NCBI GenBank assembly: GCA_946807835.1
Contig: OX327699.1
Location: forward strand, 24,850,014-24,914,013
DNA: 64,000 nt
From: Ailanthus altissimus
Taxonomy: Eukaryota > Streptophyta > Magnoliopsida > Sapindales > Simaroubaceae
Direction: 5' to 3'
Made by a program: the position numbers and the translations under genes. The notes under the pieces were generated by a model. That model worked only from the letters and a program-made list of their open reading frames with translations. It was not told the origin of the DNA and made no database searches. Positions 11,790-23,375 of the stretch are shown piece by piece (the stretch's first letter is position 1; each line of letters opens with the position of its first letter).

Positions 11790-12776
11790 ATGTTAGACAC
11801 ACTTCATAGGAAACTTGGGCACCCAAGTGAACAAGTTATGAAGAAAGTTTTACTCTCTTGTAACAAACCAGTTAATATCAATAAAAAATTTGCATTCTTC
11901 TTTTGTGAAGCTTGTCAACTTGGAAAAAATCATAAACTTAAATTCAATACTTCAAATAGTGAAGCACACAAGCCATTAGAGTTGCTATACTCTGACCTTT
12001 GGGGGCCTGCTCCACAGAAATCAGGAAATGATTTTATCTATTATATGAGCATTGTTGATAGCTTCAGTAGATATACTTGGATTTTCCTTCTTCAGACCAA
12101 GTCACAAGTTTCACAGATATTTAAAAGTTTCAAACTTCAAATTGAAAAGAAACTTGAAACCAGTATCAAAAGTGTGCAGATTGATAATGGCAATGAATTT
12201 AAACCTCTTAATTTCTTCTTTAAAGAAAATGGAATCAGTCTTAGGCTCACATGTCCCTATAGCTCAGAACAAAATGGCACAGTCGAGAGGAAACACAGAC
12301 ATATTGTGGAAGTAGGATTAACATTACTTGCACAATCAAAACTCCCTCTTAAATACTGGAGGTATGCCTTTGAAATAGCAACCTTTCTTATTAATAGACT
12401 TCCAACACCTATACTAAATGACAAATCACCATATGAGCTTTTGCATCACAAAAAACCAGATTACACCTCCCTTAAAGTGTTTGGCTGTGCTTGCTACCCT
12501 TATTTGAGACCCTACAATCAAAATAAACTCATTTTTCACACAAAGAGATGCATTTTCTTAGGATACAGTCCAAGTCACAAAGGATTCAGGTGTCTTGATC
12601 TCACAGGAAAATTGGACATCTCTAGACATGTGGTCTTTAATGAAAACATTTTTCCTTTTAACACAAATCATGACAAAAATCAAGACTCACACATCACTGT
12701 TACTGGTAACAATTCAAACAACTTATACACTTTGTTAAAAACCCCTTTCCTTTCAGAAACTCAAGGTGTCTCTTAG
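11790..12776 (+). pseudogene. Copia integrase
   Basis: The GAG-pre-integrase zinc region (LHRKLGHP, then CEACQLGK) is followed by the catalytic core. The DDE residues can be placed at D in LYSDLWGP, D in VQIDNGNEF and E in QNGTVERKHRHI. The C-terminal copia signature (KVFGCACYPYLRP, KRCIFLGYS) follows. The core is intact for 328 codons, then a TAG at 12774-12776 ends the frame where the linker to reverse transcriptase should continue. Confidence 0.9.
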
Positions 12777-13082
12777 CCACTACAAGAAGAAGGAACTTCA
12801 CATTCAGGTACTAATAACGCACTCTCTAAATCAATACACTACAACACACAACAGAATGACACTTTACCTTCTTATGGAGAGTTAGGACCACAGGCAGAAA
12901 CTACAATAACACTAGAAACTACTGCTCAAACACCTGAAACCACCATTCCTGAACCAATTTCCACACATCCTATGATCATAAAGTCTAAATCAGGTATATT
13001 TAAGCCCAAGGTGTATTATTCAGCACAAGTGAATCAACAAAGCGATGATACACCTTAAAGTACACAAGATGCACTCACTAAT

Positions 13083-13760
13083 CCTAAATGGAAGGCTGCA
13101 ATGATAGAAGAGTACCAAGCCTTAATTAAAAATAAAACTTGGAACCTAGTCCTTTTAACACCTACAATGAAAGTGATAGAAAATAAATGGGTGTACAAGA
13201 TCAAACATAAACCTGATGGATCAGTTGCAAGATACAAAGCTAGATTGGTTGCTAAGGGATTCTTGCAAACTGTTGGGGTAGACTACTCAGAAACATTCAG
13301 CCCTGTTGCTAAAGCTGCAACAATCAAGGTCATACTGAGCTTGGCAGTACACTTTAATTGGGATGTGAAACAAGTTGATGTGAATAATGCATTTCTAAAT
13401 GGAGAAATCAGTGAAGATGTCTACATGTATCAACCTAAAGGGTTCATAGATCAAGAGAAGCTTAGTTTTGTCTGTAAACTGAATAAAACTTTATATGGCT
13501 TGAAACAGGCTCTAAGAGCCTGGTATGAGAAACTGAAACAGGTCTTGTTGAGCTGGGGATTTGTGAATGCAAAAAGTGACACTTCATTGTTAATTCTAAG
13601 AACAAATGGAAAGCTTGTTATCTTACTAGTCTATGTAGATGATATATTGATAACTGGGAGTGATGAACTTCAATGTAAGAAGATTATCAAGGAGCTTGAT
13701 GAAGTTTTTTTCTCTAAAGGTGCTAGGGTCATTGAACTATTTTCTTGGCATAGAAGTTAA
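13083..13760 (+). pseudogene. Copia reverse transcriptase, frameshifted
   Basis: The frame opens with NKWVYKIKHKPDGSVARYKA and carries KQVDVNNAFLNG, LYGLKQALRAWYE and the catalytic YVDDILITG (about 13632-13660). A run of seven T at 13705-13711 throws the frame. One T fewer would keep the DEV-F-S-L-K-V-LG reading that leads into the next segment. It is non-functional as it stands. Confidence 0.9.
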
Positions 13761-14580
13761 AAGAGACAGCTTGGGTATGCATCTCAACCAAACTAAATAC
13801 ATACTAGATCTACTCAAGAGAGTTGGAATGCCATCATGTAAGGCTGTACCTATACCTATAAGTCTTGGAACAAAAATGACAAAAGATGAGGGAAATGATT
13901 TTGAAGATGTCATACTTTATAAAAGTACAATAGAAGCCCTGCAGTATGTCACCCTAACCAGACCAGAGATTGCATTTAGCATAAACAAGCTAAGCCAATT
14001 TCTGCAAAGACCAAAACATGCTCACTGGCAAAGGTGCAAGAGGATATTGACATATTTGCAGGGAACTTCAAAATTTGGCCTCTTCTACACCTCAGCAGGA
14101 AGCATGCAACTTGTAGAGTACACAGATGCTGACTGGGCAAGTGACTCAGATGACAGAAAGTCCACAGGAGGCTATAACATCTTTTTCTGCAACAACTTGG
14201 TCTTATGGAGCTCAAGAAAGCAAAAGGTGGTCTCCAAGTCAAGTGCAGAGTCTGAGTACAGAGCTCTTGCACGGACATGTTCATAAATAACATGGATTTG
14301 TTCATTATTAAGTGAACTGAGCATTAAGCTTTCTAGCATTCCAACGGTTTAGTGTGACAACAAGAGTGCTGCAGCATTAGCCTCTAATCCCATTTGTCAT
14401 GCTAGGACCAAACACATAGAAATTGATGTTCATTTTGTTAGAGACAAAGTGATCAATAGAGAATTAGAAGTTAAACACATCTCCTCTAAGGAACAACTAG
14501 CAGACATTATAACTAAACCCTTGATAGTAGATAGGTTTAGATATTTGAGAAACAACCTCAAAGTCTTGCCAGACACCAGA
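13712..14580 (+). pseudogene. Copia RT C-terminus and RNase H, broken
   Basis: The segment begins with GSLNYFLGIEV and continues through the RT thumb (RPKHAHWQRCKRILTYLQGT) into RNase H (VEYTDADWASDSDDRKSTGG, SSAESEYRAL). A TAA at 14284-14286 is followed by a decayed RNase H tail (HARTKHIEID.HFVRDKVI, 14400-14455) that ends close to the polypurine tract. Confidence 0.9.
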
Positions 14581-14593
14581 GCTTGAGAGGGGG

Positions 14594-15002
14594 TGTTAGC
14601 TGATATGGAGTATTTGCTGACATGGATGCTGACACTACTAAGGCTTAGTTATCTTTGTAGAACTTGAGGAACTTTCAGCTAGATCCAAATATGAATCCTG
14701 GTGCTACACATGACAGAATTAAATTGGTTATTTTACACCAATCAAAGAACAATATCTACAAATACACAACTCACCAGATATTCTAACTAATTCCCTTAAT
14801 ACTTGGAGCTGATGACAGCTGTATACATTAGATTCTTTGTAATTAACAAACTGACAAATATCAACACATTTTAGTGTGTTATGTATTCTCGATTGTAATA
14901 TATATATATATATATATATACACTGAAATTATCAATACAAATATATAATTTTTCACCTTTTAAACAATTTCTACATTTTCAGCTCCCTGTATTTTTTTAT
15001 CT
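14594..15002 (+). repeat. 3' LTR of copia element 2
   Basis: It is 409 bp, preceded by GAGAGGGGG. It is longer than the 5' LTR mainly through an expanded (TA)n run near 14898-14921. It ends TATCT before the target duplicate TTTTA. Confidence 0.9.
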
Positions 15003-15007
15003 TTTTA

Positions 15008-16395
15008 TGGAGATACTAAAAGTTTATGCTTGCAAACCGGATTTACTTTAATATAATGTGAAAACTAAGAAGAAAAAAAATTAAAAAAAGGTTCATTTTT
15101 AAGGGAAAGAAAAAAACAAAAGAGATTGACAACTTAAATTTTAATTAAAATTTTAATGAGCTTTCTGTTGTTGTCTTCTCAGCAATCGCTAGTCTTTTAC
15201 TTTCATTGCCCTCTCTTCTTTCTTCTCTCTCTATCAATCACATTGTTTGTTTGGTTTTTTTTTTTTATATAAGCCTAGTCACCACACACTACCTCATTCT
15301 CATTCACGCGAAAATCCTTCCATTGCTTTGCAAAATCTTCTTTGCTTCAACTGTTAATCTCCTCTGCTCTTTCTTGTTCTCAAATTGCAATCTTTACGCA
15401 CATATCATAGTTTCTTCTTCTGATCAAATTGCCTTTTGGTTGCTCAATATTTTTTCTTTTGAATAATGTGATCTTGATTTTACCTTTCTTGTTAGTTCAT
15501 TTCTCTGCTTGGTTAATGCCCCGTTCTTCCATAATCGTTTAAACCAAAATTCTAATGTTTTCAATCATGGGTTGTCGTTAATTTTGCCGTTTTCCTGTTT
15601 TCTTTGAATTTCTTTAACACTTTTCTTGTGTTTTCTTGATGCCCATTTGCTTTAAATTGCTTTAGCCATCCAAGATTACGTTTTTTTGATAATGGGATTT
15701 CGTTAGTTTTGCAGTTTTTGTGGCCAGAGTTTAACCAGTCTCAATCCTGACTGGTACTTTGTAAAATTTTAAGCATGTAAAGTTATTTGTACTTGTTCTC
15801 TTTGTTTTATGTTCTGTTTTCGTTAATGTAAATTTTGGCGGGATTAAGGAGATGAGTAGAAATCTTTACTTGATTCAGTAAAAGTAGTCAGTGATGGATC
15901 TTGCTTTTGTTGAAGTCAACCGTTAATTGAATTAGAGTTTATGGAGAGAATCTGTTCGTTTCGTTAACTTTGAACTTTTCCAAGTTCATTATGGATTTTG
16001 TTCGCTAATATCTTTGATTTTTGCTAATATATGGAATCAAAGTAGTTTTGATTGATTACTAACTGATTCTTTTGTTCTTTATATAGCAATATACCACTTT
16101 TAATCTTTATAGTTTTCTTGAAATGTAAATCTTTTTCATTGGAAAATTTACATAGTTATACATCAAAATATGGTGAATTCACATTTTTCTTTTGATATGT
16201 TAGGATGAACAAGAAGTCTTGTCTTTCTGTTCATAGTTTCTTGTACTTGTCTTTGCTTATGCAAGTTTAGTCCTTAGTTTGGCCTCTCGAGTCACTAATC
16301 TTTGTTCGAGTCTTTTGGATTTCATCTCAATTGATTGTGTGCTCAAACAAGGACAAAATAAATTTCAGTCTTATTTGTTCAAATTTTGGGTTATC
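15008..16395 (+). promoter_or_regulatory. BOR gene promoter and 5' leader region
   Basis: A TATA box, TATATAAG at 15266-15273, sits after pyrimidine-rich sequence and before a CA-rich patch near 15290-15305 that suits a transcription start. About 1.1 kb then separates it from the BOR start codon, so a 5'-UTR intron is likely. One candidate acceptor is AATTTCAG near 16363-16370. The region contains three ATGTAA hexamers (15775, 15826, 16123). The shift from AT-repeat to mixed T-rich sequence fits a transcribed leader. The start site and intron borders are inferred. Confidence 0.5.
15266..15273 (+). promoter_or_regulatory. TATA box of the BOR gene (candidate)
   Basis: TATATAAG lies 25-35 bp upstream of a CACCACACACTACC patch, a plausible plant start region. 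It is the best TATA match between the copia element and the BOR start codon. Confidence 0.45.
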
Positions 16396-19300
16396 ATGGA
16401 GGAAACATTTGTTCCCTTCCGTGGAATTAAGAATGATCTCAAAGGAAGACTTTTGTGCTACAAGGAAGATTGGACTGGTGGTTTCCGAGCTGGTTTCAGG
16501 TTCGTGGTACTTTCATTTGATTTGTTGTTTAAAACATAATGTTATCTTTGATTATCATCTTCTAATTATTATCTGAATTGCTAGCTCAACACTGCTTTTT
16601 TCTCTGTGCAAAGTATGAAATGGTTGCGAATATAAGTATATATCAAGTTTATATGTTATGAAGTTATCATCACTGCTTTCTGTCATTTAGGATCCTTGCT
16701 CCAACAACATATATATTCTTTGCTTCTGCTATTCCGGTTATATCTTTTGGAGAGCAGCTTGAAAGAAATACGGGTAAGATGATAAATGTTGCCAACATCT
16801 TCTTCTCTTTGGCCCTTCCAATTATCATTCATAAGACATGCTTTCCATGGTTCAATGTGTTACAGATGGAGCTTCGACTGCAGTGCAAACTCTTGCATCA
16901 ACATCACTTTGTGGCATCATCCACTCAATTTTTGGAGGACAGCCCCTTCTCATACTCGGGGTGGCGGAGCCAACCGTGTTGATGTATACATTTATGTTCA
17001 ACTTTGCAAAGGATCGGAAAGATTTAGGGGAGAAACTATTCTTAGCTTGGACAGGATGGTAAGAACACTGCATCATTAATTAGTATCCTTGGGTCGATTT
17101 TCTGATGATATTAAAAGATTTTCTGTAATGTCTTGGGGTTCCTAGGGTCTGTGTCTGGACAGCTTTATTGCTTTTCTCTCTGGCCATTCTGGGAGCATGC
17201 TCCATTATTAATCGATTTACACGTGTTGCTGGTGAATTATTCGGTCTGCTGATTGCAATGCTTTTCATGCAGCAAGCAATACGGGTAAGTATTTATTTAC
17301 CAACTTACCATATAAAATGACTACACATTTTGATTGAGGAGGGTTGGAATTTTCTGAAAATATGCAATTTAAGGGAAATCTTCATTTCTCCCTTAATTTC
17401 AAAAGTTGTGATTAAGAAATACTGCATTTTTCTCTTTAAACCATTCTTGCAGGAATACGCTAGTATTTTACAGAAAATCTATTTTCTTAGTATTTTCTTC
17501 CAACTTGTGAATTTAATCCTATAGGGAGCTGTGGAGGAGTTTGGCATACCAAAGAAACAGAGAGAAAATTTTGATCAGCTCGCACTGCAACCTTCTTGGC
17601 GTTTTTCCAATGGAATGTTTGCATTGGTTCTTTCCTTTGGCCTTCTTTTTACTGCACTAAGGAGCCGTAAAGCTAGATCTTGGCGCTATGGATCAGGTGC
17701 AAGGCTATTCTCACACATCACGTATGCTGTAAATTCTACTTCATAAATTGGTTGAGTAATCCCTTTCTTGTAGTCATGCAATATCTATTGGGGTTATCTC
17801 GTCTCATTCTTTAAGAAAGTGGGAGTGCTGTTTCCTTTTTTCTCTTGTTGCTCTGTTATCTGTCTATCTCGTCAACCTTATCAGTTGTTAAATGTATTTT
17901 CAAATCTATAGGTTGGCTAAGAGGATTTATAGCAGATTATGGAGTTCCTTTTATGGTGATTGTATGGACTGGAATATCTTACATACCTGTAAATGATGTA
18001 CCAAGAGGGATTCCCAGGCGACTTTTCAGTCCAAACCCATGGTCTCCTGGTGCATACTCAAATTGGACCGTTATCAAGGTGAATCCTGCAGGACAGATTC
18101 CAGAATATCTGAGTGAACACTTAGATTGGCATCTTCTTGAAACAGAGCTGTTGATCTGTTGCATTAAAAGGCTAGCAAGAATCTGATGCTTGTTCAATTG
18201 TACAGGAAATGTTGGATGTGCCTCCTTTGTATATAGTTGGAGCATTTATTCCTGCAACTATGATTGCTGTTCTTTACTACTTCGATCACAGTATTGCATC
18301 TCAACTTGCTCAGCAAAAGGAGTTCAATCTAAAGAAACCAGCTTCATATCATTATGACCTTCTTCTTCTGGGATTTTTGGTGAGCTGTTGTCCTGATATA
18401 CCATTATGTTTATGCAACAATTCTACTGAAAATCAAATCACAGTTAAACTACGTCATTTTTCTCTAATTTTCTGTATTTGCTTTTTATGTTGTGTTGAAT
18501 TTTTTCTAATCAGGTTATCTAATGAATTTTTTGGTTATGTTCAATGTTTTCCTGATCAGGTAATATTATGTGGACTTATTGGCATTCCCCCTTCCAATGG
18601 TGTAATTCCACAATCCCCGATGCATACAAAAAGCTTAGCTACTCTGAAACATCAGGTAATGCTACTTGTTTCTTGAAGTTGAATCCAATGTGCATGGCAG
18701 CAGACTTCTGGCAACTTTATGACTCTAGTGTCTTAAAGGGACACTGATTGATATTTATTTCTTTCTGTTTTACATTTCAATTCTCACATTTGAGTTGGAA
18801 AACTGGAGGAAAATACCTTAACTACTCATGTCGCTTTAGTGGTACATAAACAGGAATAAGGTCCAACTCTTGACAAATTCTTAACAGCGCATCTCTTTAG
18901 AGATGTCTAATTTATTCAGCCTAACATTATTCATTCAAATACTTTTCTATAGTCATTTTGTTATATTTTATTCAAAGCTAAATCAGTACTTAAGACCTAT
19001 CCCCATTCACATGGAAATTTACCACCTGATCCCAAGGTCCAGGGGCTTTAACAGTTATCTCAAGGATGAAATTGATCGCACTTATATCCTTGTTCTCAGT
19101 CATGTTGCTTATTTTACAGCTTTCTGCATGACAAGATTGCTTCTTTGTGCCATCTTTTGTCTTTATTCGAGTAATCACCTCCTGTTGAGATGCCTTCTTG
19201 ATCGTCTAATAGTTATTAAAGTTAGTGGTTTTGACTGCTTTGACATCTAATTTGCAGCTACTGAATCTTTGCTTCTCTTTCTAACAGCTTTTGCGGAATA

Positions 19301-20869
19301 AGCTTGTATCAACAGCACAAAAAAGTATACGGAAAAATTCAAATCTGGGTCAGTTGTACAGGAACATGCAAGAAGCATACAATGAAATGCAGACTCCCCT
19401 TGTCTATCAAATGCCACCTGCTCTGGTAGATTGATTTGCATTTTACTTTTTGATTGATGTGGCATTTGTTATCCTTTTCTCCTTCGCCCTTATTTCTACT
19501 TTATACAGGGACTCAAAGAGTTGAAAGAATCCACAATCCAACTGGCCTCAAGGTCTGGCTACATTGATGCCCCTGTTGATGAGACTGTTTTTGATGTGGA
19601 TAAGGATATTGATGATCTTTTACCTGTTGAAGTCAAGGAACAACGTCTCAGCAATCTGCTGCAGGCATTGATGGTTGGTGGTTGTGTTGGTGCTATGCCT
19701 CTCCTGAAGAAGATTCCAACTTCTGTGCTTTGGGGATACTTTGCCTACATGGCCATTGAGAGTTTGCCTGGAAATCAATTCTGGGAGAGGATATTATTGC
19801 TTTTCACTGCTCCAAGCCGAAGATACAAGTAAGCATATTCTGTAGTTTTCTGATCATATCTACATTCAAACTGCTTTTTACTTGTTTGGCACCTGGCTTG
19901 AGTTTAAATATTATGTACACTTAAGAAATTAAGAATCTGAAAAGTAAATAAGTTGTATATTGAATCGTTTAACCACAATTTTAACTGCTTTCATCATGAT
20001 AGCTTGTTATTATTACTCTTTCAACAAGAGTCATCTAATTTCTGGTGTCTGACTTGTTAGGGTCTTGGAGAAGTATCATGCAACATTTATTGAGACCGTT
20101 CCCTTCAAAACAATTGCCATCTTTACTTTGTTCCAGACAGTTTATTTGCTTCTGTGCTTTGGCATAACATGGATTCCAATAGCTGGGGTCCTTTTCCCAC
20201 TGTTGATCATGCTTCTTGTACCAGTGCGGCAATATATGCTCCCTAAGTTTTTCAAAGCAGCTCATCTTTATGATTTGGATGCTGCAGAATATGAGGAAGC
20301 ACCTGCTGTTTCTTATAATATGACGATTGAAGTAAGTTGTATAAAATATTTTCATTTCTGCATGCTGGAAATGTTTGGAAAATGGGGAAATCATAGTTTG
20401 TTTAGATAACAATTCACCTTTTGGAAATGATGTTTAAAGCTGAGAACTTGCATGTTAAATGGACTTTTGAACTCTGATAAGAGAATGGCCCATAGATAAT
20501 AGGTTAAGCTTAGTTTTGAAAGTTTTTGACCTAATTTGCAATGCTTTATTTGAATCACAGGATCAATTTTCTCAGGAAAGAACTACCAGAGTAGATAGTG
20601 GAGAAATTCTAGATGAAATGATCACCAGAAGCCGCGGTGAGATTCGCCGCACACAGAGTCCTAAAGTTACAAGTTCAACTGCAAGTTCACTTGAGGATAT
20701 AAAAGCTTCTTACAGTCCACAGATGCAAAGGGTATATAGCCCCCGCGTTAGAGAACTCAGGGAAGAACGGAGCCCCGGGTTGAATGGAAAAGGACACGAG
20801 GCAAAGAAAACTCCCAGTCCTGGGCCATCTACCCTAGGACAAGGCAGTCATGGTTCATCTTCATGCTAA
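16396..20869 (+). CDS. BOR1: Borate efflux transporter, BOR1 type (SLC4/HCO3 transporter family)
   Basis: This is a plasma-membrane borate exporter that loads boron into xylem. Coding exons: 16396-16499, 16691-16773, 16866-17058, 17146-17284, 17525-17696, 17912-18078, 18206-18379, 18560-18655, 19288-19425, 19509-19828, 20061-20331, 20561-20869. All junctions are GT/AG and phases agree, giving 721 aa (Arabidopsis BOR1: about 704). The N-terminus [19 protein letters not shown] and the segments [40 protein letters not shown] and [10 protein letters not shown] are family hallmarks over about 10-14 membrane spans. Sorting signals: acidic dileucine DDLLPVE (457-463), tyrosines Y400 and Y407, and K594, which aligns with the ubiquitinated K590 of BOR1. 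H375 replaces the Tyr373 position. The Ser/Pro/Arg-rich cytosolic tail (about 620-721) is the most variable part. I cannot separate it from a BOR2-like paralogue by sequence alone. Confidence 0.96.
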
Positions 20870-23180
20870 AGTTCAAAATGCATAATTCACGAGTTTAATT
20901 GTCAGTAGTGCTCGAGAGGTCTTGTGCTAAGTTCATGTAATTAAGTTAGGTGTGTTTTTCTCTTCCCTGTTTCTAATATGTTTGTCACCAATAAATGTTC
21001 TTGTATCTCTCCAATATGGACAGGGGACGGATTTGTGATAACAAAAAAAGAAAAAAAGGAAAAAGACTACGTTTTATCTTACAGCTGAATATTGTTGCTA
21101 GACTTTTTAGTTTGATCTTACGTTATGTGTGTTATTGAGATCATGGACAAATGCCTCTACACGCAACTGACTTGCGGTGACTTGCCGTGTTGAATGGAAC
21201 TGTGAATACAAATGCCTCTACAACAATCGCAAATTCAAAAAGCAAATGCAATCTGAAGTTATGTGATACATGTATGTTTCATAAACCTTGTGCTCAGCTT
21301 TATTCATTTGTTAGATAGACAAGATCGCTGAATTGCAGGTGGTAAAGCTTTATTCTAGTTAGTTTGATATCCCGCGACAGAAGAAAAATGGATATTATGA
21401 CTGAATTAGGCCAGCTGCAAAATTTATTTTCCTTACAGAAACTTGAAGGATTTCCATGTGAAAGGAGAAGGAACCTTTGCCTTGCATATCAAACTAAAAT
21501 GGCCCTTTTTTCCTCCAAGAGACAAGAGAAGAGATGTGCACTATCTATGCTTGTTTTGTTACTAGTTCTTTTTTATCAGCACTCTTATTAAGATGCACCT
21601 TTCTTTTCTGGAAAATAGTCCTCTCAAAGCTAAAGTTGTATTGATAATGGTGCTGAAGATTGATGAAGTTCATGTCTATGAGGCTTCCAATAATGGTTTA
21701 AAGATGGGTGAGTGGGAATCTCTTCGGATATAACAAAAGGAACACTCCACTTTAGCTTTATGTGTCCTTTCCTTGACAATTACAAATTTTAATGGCACAA
21801 AAACTTATTACTAGTTATGAACTGTTTTCCATCTTTCACTCTCTTATTAACTTAATTTCTTCACGGGAATTAATCCTTCAAATATTTATACTCATATCCT
21901 GATAGTATTTATCTTCTCTCTTGTCCTTTTTCAATTTGTTTTTGTAATCTTTTCATAATTTTTTGTTGAACAATACTAGCACAATGATTGTAGTGCTCAA
22001 GCCTGTCTGCACTACAGGATCACAAATTACCTAGAGATACTGGAAAAAGGGTGATTCAGAATCTCAGATGGATATGAAAAAGATTAGCCAATATCTAAGT
22101 TAACAGAAACTCGTGGCAAGCATGCAATATATTCCACTATCTCAACTATCCAGGTGCAAGGGGACCCAAATGGTAGTTGTTACTTGTCATTCATGCTAAT
22201 TCTTTCTTACCTTTCTTCTGCCCATGTGCCACTAATAAAAGATTGATAGCCGCTTTAAGGACCCCTCCCAATCCCCGTGCTCTTAAAAGAGACTCAAATT
22301 GATATCTTGCATTAAGATAGATTATCTTTTTCATACAATATATGAATATCCCAGTGTCCCACTCAGCTGATTTCTTTAATTTAACTTATGTGAATGGATC
22401 AGCGGGACTCCTTGTATGAGAATGGATTCCATATTTTGTGCAATCAGCCATCACTATTCCATACACAAAAGCAAAGCAATTATGAATTATGTTTGTGGTC
22501 TCTATTTCATACTCTGGGTAGAGTCAAGTTAAAATAGTCCTTGTGGATATACACAATTTTCTAGCCTGCGGGCTGTTCAGGCCCAAAGCAAGTTTGAGCT
22601 CAGTGGGTTGGAAAATTGAAAATTGGACATGGTGTTCTCTGCACTTCAAAAGAAAAAATAAAACAGAAAACCTGGGAAATTGAATAATGAATAATATGGG
22701 TTTAAGCAATTTGCAGCAACAGTTTTCGGTGTCTTTTTCGTTATATAAGAGAATAAGATGTCGCATTACTTTGCAGAATCATCATCACTGATACTTAAAG
22801 ATCCTAATGTATCTTGAGAAATTAAATTGTGTGGTAATCGAATTAATTCGCATGTCCTGTTCAACAATTATATTATGTGGGTGGTAAAGGTAATCATTCA
22901 TGAGTCCAAAATCTAAATTTGACACAAACTTTTTAATACGTCTAATCTATCTTGAAACTTTCAAAAATTTTGTAAGTAAAAGACAAGATCCTTGTGGCTC
23001 AAACTCGGGTGTTTTTGTGCACTTAATCCCGCATACTAGTTAAGCTAAATGTGGAAATTGCAAGTGATATGACTAAAAATACTGCCCTAATATTCATTAT
23101 TTATCTAAACATGACTAGTTTAAGGTACAGTCTAAACTACTCTTAATGCACTTTATTTTCTTATAACCCCGGCCTTCTAT
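20870..23180. other. BOR 3' region and intergenic spacer
   Basis: AATAAA at 20990-20995, 121 bp after the BOR stop, is a likely poly-A signal. The remainder shows no gene: small open frames at 21364-21591 and 22524-22766 (minus) have no family resemblance or coding context. Confidence 0.55.
20990..20995 (+). terminator. Poly-A signal of the BOR gene (candidate)
   Basis: AATAAA lies 121 bp past the stop codon in T-rich 3'-UTR-like sequence. Confidence 0.5.
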
Positions 23181-23184
23181 TTTA

Positions 23185-23375
23185 CCCTACCATTCATTTT
23201 ACGATACCGGAAAAGTTCAATATTAATACTGAAAATAATTTAAATTATTGGATCAAATCAAAAAAAATTAAAAATGACAGAAGTTTAATTATTAATCCAA
23301 TGAATATAAATAGTCGCACTATCAATACCGTAAAAACCTTCTTATCATTGTAAAATAATCTTACCCCATATAATA
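23185..23375. repeat. Diverged inverted repeat (possible small MITE)
   Basis: The left half (CATTTTACGATACC...ATTATTGGAT, 23200-23255) resembles the reverse complement of the right half (ATCCAATGAATATAAATAGT...AATAATCTTACCCC, 23296-23370) with many mismatches. No clear target duplication is visible, so this is tentative. Confidence 0.35.

Larger units (their letters stand above)
9725..15002 (+). mobile_element. Ty1/copia retrotransposon with TG...CT LTR ends
   Basis: This is a complete-length element of 5,278 bp. It has LTRs at 9725-10125 and 14594-15002, a tRNA-iMet primer site directly after the 5' LTR (10126-10138), a polypurine tract just before the 3' LTR (about 14585-14593) and a 5-bp target duplication TTTTA (9720-9724 and 15003-15007). 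Both LTRs begin TGTTAGC and end TATCT instead of the canonical CA. The interior order Gag, protease, integrase, reverse transcriptase, RNase H is copia. It is inactive because of in-frame stops and at least one frameshift. The LTRs differ at roughly two dozen positions, so the insertion is not recent. Confidence 0.95.
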
